64,000 nt of DNA from contig NW_027490441.1 in assembly GCF_050948175.1 (NCBI RefSeq), positions 62,001 to 126,000 on the forward strand, written 5' to 3'. The stretch's first letter is position 1. The number at the start of each line of letters is the position of its first letter. The position numbers and the translations under genes were made by a program. The stretch is from Xylocopa sonorina (taxonomy: Eukaryota > Arthropoda > Insecta > Hymenoptera > Apidae). The notes beneath the pieces are model-generated. The model worked only from the letters and a program-made list of their open reading frames with translations. It was not told where the DNA came from and made no database searches. This document shows, piece by piece, positions 52,456 through 62,799 of the stretch.

Positions 52456-55400
52456 ACTAATAGGAACCATCACTTTACATAGATATATAGAACACACATA
52501 GTTTTATACGTAGAACTGAGCAGTTGAGAACTTACTTTGAAACGTTAGTAGTGAGGAATTCCATCGGAATTCATAGAAATTCAGAACTTACTTGCCATGA
52601 AACATAGGCAGATAAGGGCCATCGCGTTGCTTAGAACTTTAGAACTTGCTTACTTCAACAAATATTTCTAATGGCTTCGTCCGTTCTCTTAGAAGAGTTT
52701 TTGATAAACCACATACTTTTCACGCTTCTGATATCTTTGAAAGTTCGCGAGATGTAATCGGTTAAGTTTTAAAATGATTACTTAGTGTGGATTATTATTT
52801 AGTAACTCGCTCATAAACGAGTCTGCATAGGATTTAATCCATAAGTTTTTAAGCCTGGAATTTATGCAGTTATTTGTTATTCACTTATTGCTCAAACGAC
52901 AAAGATTCTGACCACTTCCAAATGGTTGACTTTCATCAATTTTCTTAAAAATTGAAATACTGCCCAACTGCTTGCATTAAAGACTGTAATTAAAGCTTTC
53001 AAAACATTTTACCTCTTATAGATGAATTCTGGAATTGAAATTGAATGTTTGACTTTTCTAACTCCTGTTTAGACATCTTTCTATTGGAATGTTCAAGTAT
53101 TTTTCATATTCGTAATTATTAAAAATGTTTTACTTGATTCTTTAATTTAATATTTAGAATTTTCTGAAAAATATTTTTATCGTAATGAACTATATAATTG
53201 CTATTATAATTCTTTATGAAATAATAATAACAGAAAGGTATGTATCCATACTTGTAGTTTTGTAAAGAGTATTTAATCTTACTATCTAAAATGAAACATT
53301 GAGATCTGTTAACAATCTAATGGAATTTAATTACCTTTTGATTTAAATTCACAATGATAATCTTCCATAGTTCAACAATTTTGTGAGCTGTCCTCAGGAA
53401 TCCGCAGCTCAGTACTTATAAAATGAACGACACACAGAACAGCCTAACCAAACGTATTGGAACCGATTTTTCAATACTAATCTTATCATGTTTAACTTAT
53501 GCTGCAAACTATTGAAATGCCTTTCGAAAAGTGTTTATTCACAGTGAAGTAAACGGTAAGTATTACACCTTCCACCACTGTTTACAATACGTATGTTTCA
53601 TTTACTATCAAAACCGTGAGTATTATCGCCTTTCTTTACTTTTTGTAACCTTCAATGCCTTCATGTTACAGATCGTTAAACTTGCTTTAAAATGCTCTAT
53701 CGTATTACGGAAGAATGGACGTACCAATTCATTTTAAAAAATGAAGGTAACCTTCATATGTCCAATATAACTCCACTTACAAAAAAACTATTTTCATCAA
53801 CGGATGGGCCCTTTGTACTATGCAATTTTATATTAGCAAAAACTTCTATGAAACTTATAGTTTCGTGAATATCTGAGGTGCTAATTATTACTGCCCCACC
53901 CTGTATATTGTTATGGATGTGTCCAACAAGGCAACGATGAACAGAGTTAAATTTAATATTATGATGTTTATTATTTTACTTATAGTATATTAGTTACTTA
54001 TAGTATCTTGTTTTTCTAATCAATATTACTTCTGCTCAAAGGCTATAATAGAATTGGACCGAAATGGGTACAAAACAGGCAATTATATCTATACGTTCTA
54101 TTCTATGCAAAGGCAAATATTTCAAAGAGAAAAGATGTGTTACTTACAAATTACTTATGTTCCTAGATATCTCACTAATTCAGGCTTCTTGTCTTGCAGA
54201 ACTAATCATTCATTTAACATGTAAAGGGGTCGAAGGATGGTAAAAGATTTTTATATTTCATAGCCTCACTCGATACGTCGATTGGATCACGTAAAATATC
54301 GGACATTAATTGCATCTACATTTTCAGACCTTAAATATATAATTGCAACATCATATTTAACAGCGTTTTAATAACATTTTTCTAATTGTTTATATCTATG
54401 TCTAATAAATATATATTAATCGAATAAGTTGCTTTACCAAAGAATAAAAGTATCTGAGGCATACAAATCGGAGCATTACATAACAAACGTGCATCACATA
54501 TATAATATTACATGTAACAAAATATGAAGACCAAAAAGATCGTACATAAGTTGAATCCACAATGCGGTCATAGAGATACAGAAACGGCAAAAATTCCAAA
54601 CAATAATTTGAAAAATTCAAAAAGGGGGGAGTGAAAATCCATCTCCTTGACGATGATAAGGAACAAGTCTGCCTCATGCACTACAATATCCCAAACAGCC
54701 AGCGATTGGCACGCCAATGACAACGGATGGAACGAATTCCATGACAGAACTGTGCTAACAAAGTGCTCCTACTCAGCTTTCGAAATGGCATACTGTTAGT
54801 ACTGGGGCGGCATTCGTATCACGGCACTATTAAAGCACCGAGATATAGCACACGGGCTACACGGCCGTGACAATGACACTATCAGCTCACCATAGCTACA
54901 CGCGTGGTTGTGGCGTAGGCTGACATTTACTAATGGGGAAGCTGTTTCCATAAAAATTATAAGCAAATATGAAAAATGACTAAACTGCGCAATTTATTTA
55001 TTTTGATTCCAAAATAGATACACCGGCACAAAACAAAGATATAAGAACTCGATTTTATTATTTTCTATAAACTAGCTCGATAGGGAGATTTTTTCCATAA
55101 AGTCGATAATTACTTTGTCATAAAAATATATACACTTATTTTATACATATTTTCTTCAATTTATTGTTACAAATTCATGCAATTGAGGGTTACATTAAAT
55201 ACGATGACAGCATGTTATTTCAAAAATTACACAAGGCGAAGTTAGGGACGCAACAGCATGAATTTTTATTTCATAAGTAATATTATTTTTATAAATAATA
55301 TTTTTAGTCTATGATGGATTGAAAGAAATATATACGACTCGCTCAATAACTATAAATATAGGAAAACGACCATCAAAATGTCTATCAATACTCATATGCT

Positions 55401-55755
55401 GAACATCTACTGACATCTAACGGTTCTAATTTGTATGAAAGCACAGGTTTCCCATTGCCAAATGTGATCCTGCGCCATTGCTGAGGAGATTCATGAATGG
55501 AGCGATGATACGCATGTCACCATGGTGCTGGTGCTGCGCGATTCGCTTGTCTAGAACGTGCTGGTAATACGTTCTGGCATTTTAGTTAACGAATCCGGTC
55601 ACAGATGACTACGAATCAGTTGACACTCCACGGAAGTGGCAATATAGTGCCGGCATGGTGTCGCTACCATCTTGCCGTTTGTTATCTGGGATGCTTTTTA
55701 GTGCATTATTCGGAATTTAATTTGAACACATAGCTACTTAATCGCGAATTTGTAT
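52456..55755. other. AT-rich non-satellite island, no supported gene
   Basis: About 3.3 kb without the 174-bp periodicity. It is strongly A+T rich with many stops in all frames; the short open stretches at 53,531-53,737 and 54,402-54,677 have no recognisable motif. Subregions at about 54,680-54,930 and 55,380-55,690 are less AT-rich and could be remnants of older repeats. An intron-like signal pair (GTAAGT at 53,556, CAG ending at 53,671) and a transposon-end-like motif at 53,894-53,907 are listed separately. I recognise no protein family. Confidence 0.7.
53888..53907. mobile_element. Possible DNA-transposon terminal motif
   Basis: The stretch ends in CCCCACCCTGTATA. On the opposite strand this starts TATACAGGGTGGGG, a form that I associate with ends of some arthropod cut-and-paste elements, preceded by a TA that could be target site. 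I could not find a matching inverted end elsewhere in the island, so extent and family are undefined. It may be coincidence. Confidence 0.25.
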
Positions 55756-55759
55756 GTAC
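55756..55759. repeat. Target-site duplication GTAC, left
   Basis: GTAC immediately precedes TGTGACG and is repeated directly after the 3' end of the LTR (57,130-57,133). The 4-bp length fits integration by Ty3/Gypsy-type integrases. Confidence 0.8.
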
Positions 55760-55790
55760 TGTGACGTGGTGACGTCACAAGGCTCGCTCA

Positions 55791-55805
55791 CCCCCCCCCC
55801 CCCCC
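55791..55805 (+). repeat. C15 homopolymer in LTR
   Basis: Fifteen consecutive C residues close to the LTR start; a second run of nine C lies at 55,914-55,922. Exact lengths of such runs are often unreliable in assemblies. Confidence 0.9.
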
Positions 55806-56455
55806 TACTTCGGTTAGACTAGCTCGCAGTTCACCACCCATGCGAGAAGCGCGACATGGACCATAGCGATAGCTGTATTTGCGAGGAGCGTGAAATACAC
55901 GATGGTAGAACCTCCCCCCCCCGTTCTTTTCTCTCTCGCCGTTCTACGGATTAGACTGGCGAGCTGATGGAAGGAGCGACCTACAAGACGCCTCTTCGGC
56001 GGATAAGAAGACCGCAGGTTCGCGGAAGGGCTGCGCGCCGAGGTAGCGTGACGGGCTCGACGGTAGAGGAGTCGGGAAGCGAAACAGAAAAGACCCTGAA
56101 GCCCGAAGGATAAGATCCAGAGCCCTGCAACGATAAGACCGCTGCCATAGTCCATGGAGACGAACAGGATGGTTCTCGGGTGTGAGAAGGACCTCCACCC
56201 CTCCCCTGAGCCCATGGAGAGGAAAGCTCAAGATGCGCAGCGGAATTGCAGGTGAGCCGTGGAAAGCGCGGCGCGCGACACGCGCCGCAGTTCAAATAAT
56301 CCAGAGGACCACCTCTAGACACACCAGAGGGGGCGATCAGGGAAGATCGCCGAAATCCACCGATCGATGCCCCGAACAATTATGAAGCGTATGGCCCTAC
56401 CCCACCAAGGAGCCCTAAGGAGGATCTAAGGGGATCCGAAGACCCCCAGCAAACC

Positions 56456-56462
56456 TATATAA
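56456..56462 (+). promoter_or_regulatory. TATA box of the LTR promoter (TATATAA)
   Basis: TATATAA lies in the middle of the solo LTR, with a pyrimidine-rich candidate start region (CCTCTTATTCTTCTC) about 25-40 bp downstream, as expected for U3/R. The related copy at 51.7 kb lacks this segment. Confidence 0.5.
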
Positions 56463-56557
56463 TGAGCTAGCCAGCACGAAGACAGCCTCTTATTCTTCTC
56501 AACGACTTAGCGACTACTTAGCGAGCAATCGAGCAAGCAATTATACGTAGCGATTCG

Positions 56558-56560
<3 letters not shown>

Positions 56561-56596
<36 letters not shown>
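56561..56596. repeat. (GA)18 microsatellite
   Basis: Thirty-six bases of uninterrupted GA inside the solo LTR, downstream of the TATA box. It is absent from the related LTR at 51.7 kb. GA tracts are known targets of GAGA-type factors in insects; a role here is only a possibility. Confidence 0.97.
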
Positions 56597-56599
<3 letters not shown>

Positions 56600-57129
56600 A
56601 ACGAGATCCATACTTGTTGGAAACGAGAATGTGAGTCCTTATGCGCTAAAGCGTCCCATTTGTTCCCTGCCGCAATTGTGACATCGCGTATTGTAATTTG
56701 TATTGTATAACGGGTGGTGATCCCCGGTCATTCGCGGCGTGTCGTATACCCTTTTGTAATACCGTGTCGAGGCAATCTAGAAAGAAGCCGTGAGTTCAGT
56801 ATCCCGCGTCCCTAATTTGCGCACTCGGGTAGAAGCAGTCGAGCGAAAGAGTATTTCGAAATTTCGAGGGTTATCTTGCACCGGCTTTCCCCGGGTTGCG
56901 TGGTTTACTAGTTTTTGCTACTTCTTGAGTAGCTGGCGCCCAAAAAGTCCCAGCCTCGCAGCTTCGAAATACTCGCTGGATAGGAAATTTATTGTTCTGT
57001 ACTTCGCGTTGCCGAATCACGCGGATATTCTGTACCCCGATATAACCCTGGATTAAACCTCTGGATACCCCCTTATTATTGGTTCTATATACCCTTTTCT
57101 TGCGGATTGTAACGGGAAAAACCGTCACA

Positions 57130-57133
57130 GTAC
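57130..57133. repeat. Target-site duplication GTAC, right
   Basis: Direct copy of the GTAC at 55,756-55,759, immediately after the CGTCACA end of the LTR. Confidence 0.8.
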
Positions 57134-57600
57134 ATAATTATACATGACTGCATAAAAAAGATATCATATACTTTTATAATCAATGCGATATAAGAATATA
57201 AAACGAAGAACTATCCACTCCCATCAGGAGTAAAAACAATGTTTGGTACGCAAAGTTCATTGCAAAATATAATCAAGCAGTTAATATATCAAATCACAGC
57301 ACACAATAAATCACTGAATGTATAATGATATGAACAATAAGAAAAACATATTTACCTGTTAGATGTTTATAAATTCAAATTTAAAAGTCCAAGTCACATT
57401 TAATATATTAATGTTTAACAAGGTGATTTAATGTTGTTTCAAATAGGTGTGCAGAACTAGCTCGTACTTCTGTCAATGTAATTTCATTCGAGAAATACAA
57501 AGGATAAGAGGAAATACTCTCCAATATATAACATATATAAATCAACGGATGCAAGAGAGAACACTCGATCTCGGTGTAACGAGACCGGGGCGTCATCCTG
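57134..57600. other. AT-rich spacer between solo LTR and right array
   Basis: AT-rich unique sequence. I see no gene, repeat or RNA in it. GC content rises near 57,570-57,640 just before decayed satellite begins. The open frame 57,408-57,716 on the minus strand runs from this spacer into satellite and is not a gene. Confidence 0.7.
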
Positions 57601-58000
57601 CAGTAATCGTATAACGTCTGTTCCGAGATGGTTCCGAGCGAAGTATTAGAAATGTCTTGCTTCGAAACGTAGAGATCCGGAAACGATATTCCGTTGCAAG
57701 TAAGTATAGGATTCACATCCTTCTAGGGTCTAGATGCAGACAAATGTAACATATTGCATAAAGCATTGCAAATTACCATGAATCATTGAAATGACTTGCG
57801 ACATCGTGTTGAATGAAGCAATAGAACACTATTGCTTCGATACGCAGACATCTGGAAACGCTATTCCCTATCAAGGAAGTGTTGCATTTACATTCCTTTG
57901 AAGTGTAGACGAGGTATGAATAACACTTCGCAATGAATATTACATGTTATCATGCAACATAGAAATAAGATGCGATATCGCATTTTAAGTAGCATTAGAA
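57601..58000 (-). repeat. Decayed edge monomers of the right array
   Basis: The first recognisable inverted monomer starts about 57,620-57,640 (GAAGTATTAGAAATG, GAAACGTAGAGATCCGG, GATATTCCGTTGCAAG), heavily altered. The next (57,815-57,960) is clearly satellite (GATACGCAGACATCTGG, CTATTCCCTATCAAGG), and those after 58,000 are close to consensus. The direction of decay mirrors the left edge. Confidence 0.85.
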
Positions 58001-58289
58001 CTCAATTGCTCCGATAAGTAAACAACTGAAAACGCTCTTTCCTAGCAAGGAAGTGTCGCATTTACATTCCATTGAAGTGAATACGAGGTATGCATGACAC
58101 TTCGCGATGGATATTATATCTTATCATGAAACATAGAAATGGGATGCGACATCTCGTTTTAAGAAGTATTAGAACACTCTTCTTTCGATACGTGGTCATC
58201 TGAAAACGCTATTTCCTAGCAAGGAAGAGTCGCATTTACATTCTTTTGAAGTGAATACGAGGTATACATGATACTTCGCAATGGATATA

Positions 58290-59690
58290 ATATCTTATCA
58301 TGAAACATAGAAATGAGATGCGACATCTCGTTTTAAGACGTATTAGAACTCTATTCTTTCGATACGTGGTCATCTGAAAACGCTATTTCCTAACGAGGAA
58401 GTGTCGCATTTACATTCTTTTGAAAATAATACGAGGTATACATGACACTTCGCAATGTATTTTATATCTTATCTCGAAACATAGAAGTGAGATGCGATGT
58501 CGCGTTTTAGGAAGCATTAGAACTCTATTGCTACGATACGTAGACATCTGCAAACGCTATTTCCTAGCATGGATGTGTCGCATTTACATTCTTTTGAAGT
58601 GACTACGAGGTATACATAACATTCCACAATGAATACTATATCTTATTACGAAACATAGAAATGTAATGCGACATCTCGTTCTAAGAAGCATTAGAACCCT
58701 ATTGCTACGATACGTAGACATCTGCAAACGCTATTTCCTAGCATGGAAGTGTCGCATTTACATTCTTTTGAAGTTAATACGAGGTATACATGACACTTCG
58801 CAATGAATATTATATCTTATCTCTAAACATAGAAGTGAGATGCGATATCTCGTTTCAAGAAGTATTAGAACTCTATTCTTTCGATACGTGGTCATCTGGA
58901 ATCGTTATTTCCGAGCAAGGAAGTGTTGCATTTACATTCTTTTGAAGTGAATACGAGGTATACATGACACTTCGCAAAGGATATAATATCTTATCATGAA
59001 ACATAGAAATGAGATGCGACATCTCGTTTTAAGACGTATTAGAACTCTATTCTTTCGATACGTGGTCATCTGGAAACGCTATTTCCTAACGAGGTAGTGT
59101 CGCATTTACATTCTTTTGAAAATAATACGAGGTATACATGACACTTCGCAATGTATTTTATATCTTATCTCGAAACATAGAAGTGAGATGCGATATCGCG
59201 ATTTAAGAAGCACTAGAACTCTATTGCTACGATACGTGGTCATCTGGAAACGCTATTTCCTAGCAAGGAAGTGTCGCATTTACATTCTTTTGAAGTGAAT
59301 ACGAGGTATACATGACACTTCGCAATGAATATTATATCTTATCGTGAAACATAGAAATGAGATGCGACATCTCGTTTTAAGACGTATTAGAACTCTATTC
59401 TTTCGATACGTGGTCATCTGGAAACGCTATTTCCTAACGAGGAAGTGTCGCATTTACATTCTTTTGAAAATAATACGAGGTATACATGACACTTCGCAAT
59501 GTATTTTATATCTTATCTCGAAACATAGAAGTGAGATGCGATATCGCGATTTAAGAAGCACTAGAACTCTATTGCTACGATACGTAGTCATCTGGAAACG
59601 CTATTTCCAAGCAAGGAAGTGTCGCACTTACATTCTTTTGAAGTGAATACGAGGTATACATGACACTTCGCAATGGATATAATATCTTAT
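58290..59690 (-). repeat. 348/696-bp periodic segment in right array
   Basis: The variant TGAAAATAATACGAGG occurs at 58,421, 59,117 and 59,465, spaced 696 and 348 bp. Its partner variant (GACGTATTAGAACTC, GTGGTCATCTG) shows the same spacing near 58,296, 58,992 and 59,340. This is a dimer that has been duplicated as a dimer and a tetramer. Confidence 0.8.
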
Positions 59691-60119
59691 CATGAAACAT
59701 AGGAATGAGGTGCTATATCTCGTTTTGAGAAGCGTTAGAACTCTATTGCTAATATACGTAGACAACTGCAAACGTTATATCCTAGCAAGGAAGTGTCGCA
59801 TTTACATTCTTTTGAAGTGAATACGAGGTATACATAACATTCCACAATGAATATTATATCTTATTACGAAACATAGAAATGATATGCGACATCTCGTTTT
59901 AAGAAGCATTAGAACTCTATTGCTACGATACGTAGACATCTGCAAACGCTATTTCCTAGCATGGAAGTGTCGCATTTGCATTATTTTGAAGTGAATACGA
60001 GGTATACATGACACTTCGCAATGAATATTATATCTTATCATGAAACATAGAAATGAAATGCGATATCGCGATTTAAGAAGCACTAGAACTCTATTGATTA
60101 GATACGGAGACATCTGCAA

Positions 60120-60191
60120 ACGCTATTTCCTAGCAAGGAAGGTCCGCATTTACATACGCTATTTCCTAGCAAGGAAGTGTCGCATTTACAT
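60120..60191 (-). repeat. 36-bp tandem micro-duplication within one monomer
   Basis: ACGCTATTTCCTAGCAAGG starts at 60,120 and again at 60,156. Each copy runs to ATTTACAT, giving two 36-bp units with small differences (GGTCCGC versus GTGTCGC). It is the only intra-monomer duplication of this kind that I noticed, and it shifts the monomer phase by 36 bp. Confidence 0.88.
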
Positions 60192-62799
60192 TCATTTGAA
60201 GTGAATACGAGGTATACATGACACTTCGCAATGAATATTATATCTTATCATGAAACATAGAAATGAGATGCGACATCGCGTTTTAAGAAGCATTAGAACT
60301 CCAATGCTACGATACGTAGACATCTGGATACGCCATTTCCTAGCAAGGAAGTGTCGCATTTACATTCTTCTGAAGTGATTACGAGGTATGCATTACACTT
60401 CGCAATGAACATTATATCTTATCATGAAACATAGAAGTGTGATGCGACATCTCGTTATAAGAAGCGCTATATATCTATTGCTACGATACGTAGACATCTG
60501 CAAACGCTGCGTCCTAGCAAGCAAGTGTCGCATTTACATTCCTTTGAAGTGAATACGAGGTATACATGACACTTCGCAATGAATATTATATCTTATCATG
60601 AAACAGAGAAACGAGATGCGACATCTCATCTTAAGATGCATTAGATCTCTACTGCTACGATAAGTAGACATCTGCAAACGCTACATCCTAGCAAGGAAGT
60701 GTCGCATTTACATTTTTTTGAAGTGAATACGAGGTATAAGTGACACTTCGCAATGAATATTATACCTTATCATGAAACTTAGGAGTGAGAAGCGATATCG
60801 CGTCCTAGGAAGCACTAGAACTCTATTGTTTCGATACGTAGACATCTGGAAAGGCTACTTCCTAGCAAGGAAGTGTCGCATTTACATTCTTTTGAAGTGA
60901 ATACGAGATATACATGACACTTCGCAATGAATATTATATCTTATCATGAAACATAGAAACGAGATTCGTCATCTCGTTTTAAGATGCATTAGATCTCTAT
61001 TCCTACGATACGTAAACATCAGCACAAGCTATTTTCTAGCAAGGAAGATTCGCATTTACATTCTTTTGAAGTCAATACGAGGTATACATGACACTTCGCA
61101 ATGAATACTATATCTTATCATGAAACATAGAAGTGAGATGCGATATCGCGTTTTAAGGAGCATTAGAACCCTATTGCCTCGATGCGTAGACATCTGCAGA
61201 CGCTATTTCCTAGCAAGGATGTGTCGCATTTACATTCGTTTGGAGTGAATAGGAGGTATACATGACACTTCGCAATGAATATTATATCTTATCATGAAGC
61301 ATAGAAATGTGATGCGATATCGCGTTTTGAAAGGCATTAGAACTCCATTGCTACGATACGTAGACATCTGCAAACGCTATTTCCTAGCAAGGAAGATTCG
61401 CATTTACATTCGTTTGGAATGAAAAGGAGGTATACATGGCACTTCGCAATGAATATTATATCTTATCACGAAACATAGAAATGGAATGAGATATCTCGTT
61501 TTAGGAAGCATTAGGACTCTATTGCTACCATACGTAGACATCTGCGAACGCTATTTCCTAGGATGGAAACGTCGCATTTACATTCTTTTGAAGTGAATAC
61601 GTGGTATACATGACACTTCGCAATGAACATTATATCATATTATCTAACATAAAAGTGAGGTGCGATAGCGCGCTTTAAGTAGCATTAGAACCCAATTGCC
61701 TCGATGCGGAGATATCTGCAAAGGCTATTTCCTAGCATGGAAATGTCGCATTTAGATTCTTTTGAAGTGAATTCGAGGTATACATGACACTTCGGAATGA
61801 ATATCATAACATATCACGAAACATAGAATTGAAATGCGACATCTCGTTTTAAGAAGCATTAGGACTCTACTGCTACGATACGTAGACATCTGCGAACGCT
61901 ATTTCCTAGGATGGAAACGTCGCGTTTAAATTCTTTTGAAGTGAATACGTGGTGTACATGACAATTCGCAATGAACATTATATCTAATCACGAAACATAG
62001 AAATGAGATGCGATATCGCGTTTTAAGAAGCATTAGAACTCTATTGTTACGATACGTAGACATCTGCAAACGCTATTTCCTAGCATGGAAGTGTAGCATT
62101 TACTTCCTTTTGAAGTGAATACGAGGTATACATGACACTTCGCAATGAATGTAATATCTTGTCTTGAAACATAGAAGTGAGATGCGATATCGCGATTTAA
62201 GTAGCATTAGAACTCTATTGCTACGATACGTAGACATCTGCAAACGCTATTTCCTAGGATGGAAGATTCGCATTTTCATTCTTTTGAAGTGAATGCGAGG
62301 TATACATGACACTTCGCAATGAACAATATATCTTATATCATGTAACATAGAAGTGAGATGCGATATCGCGTTTTAAGAAGCATTAGATCTCTGTTGCTAC
62401 GATACGTAGACATCTGCAAACGCTATTTCCTAGCAAGCAATGCTACGATTTACATTCTTTTGAAGCGAATACGAGGTATACATGACACTTCGCAATGAAT
62501 ATTATATCTTATCATGAAACATAGAAGAGAGATGCGATATCGCGTTTTAAGGAGCATTAGAAATCTATGGCCTCGATACGTAGATATCTGCAAACACCAT
62601 TTCCTGGGATGGAAACGTCGCATTTACATTCTTTTGAATGTGAATAAGAGGTATACATGACACTTCGCAATGAATATTATATCTTTTCACGAATGATAAA
62701 GAGGAGATGCGATATCGCGGTTTATGTAGCATTAGAACTCTATTGCTACGATACGTAGACATCTGCAAACGCTATTTCCTAGCAAGCAATAGTCGCATA

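Larger units (their letters stand above)
55760..57129 (+). mobile_element. Solo LTR, Gypsy-like, 1,370 bp, flanked by GTAC duplications
   Basis: It begins TGTGACGTGG and ends ACCGTCACA, giving a 7-bp terminal inverted repeat (TGTGACG/CGTCACA) with canonical TG...CA ends. GTAC flanks both sides. No gag, pol or env coding sequence lies next to it, so it is best read as a solo LTR left by recombination between two LTRs of one provirus. It is much more GC-rich than its surroundings. It contains a 15-C run (55,791-55,805), a CRE-like TGACGTCA (55,770-55,777), a TATA box and a (GA)18 tract. Overlapping open frames at 55.8-56.4 kb and 56.8-57.1 kb are incidental to LTR sequence. It is related to the truncated copy at 51.7 kb but diverged from it. 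Confidence 0.85.

Noticed and set aside
53531..54677. Short open frames 53,531-53,737 and 54,402-54,677 in the island
   Set aside because: Under 100 residues, AT-rich composition, no motif, no supporting codon pattern. Expected by chance.
55814..56379. Overlapping minus-strand open frames of 95-133 residues at 55.8-56.4 kb as genes
   Set aside because: They lie in GC-rich LTR sequence where stops are rare, overlap each other in three frames, and show no recognisable domain.
51707..57129. The two LTRs as the 5' and 3' ends of a single retrotransposon
   Set aside because: They are clearly diverged, the right one has its own flanking GTAC duplication, and the 3.3 kb between them has no gag-pol coding potential.
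51707..57600. tRNA or rRNA gene in the island
   Set aside because: I saw no A-box/B-box pair with a foldable cloverleaf and no conserved rRNA core sequence.
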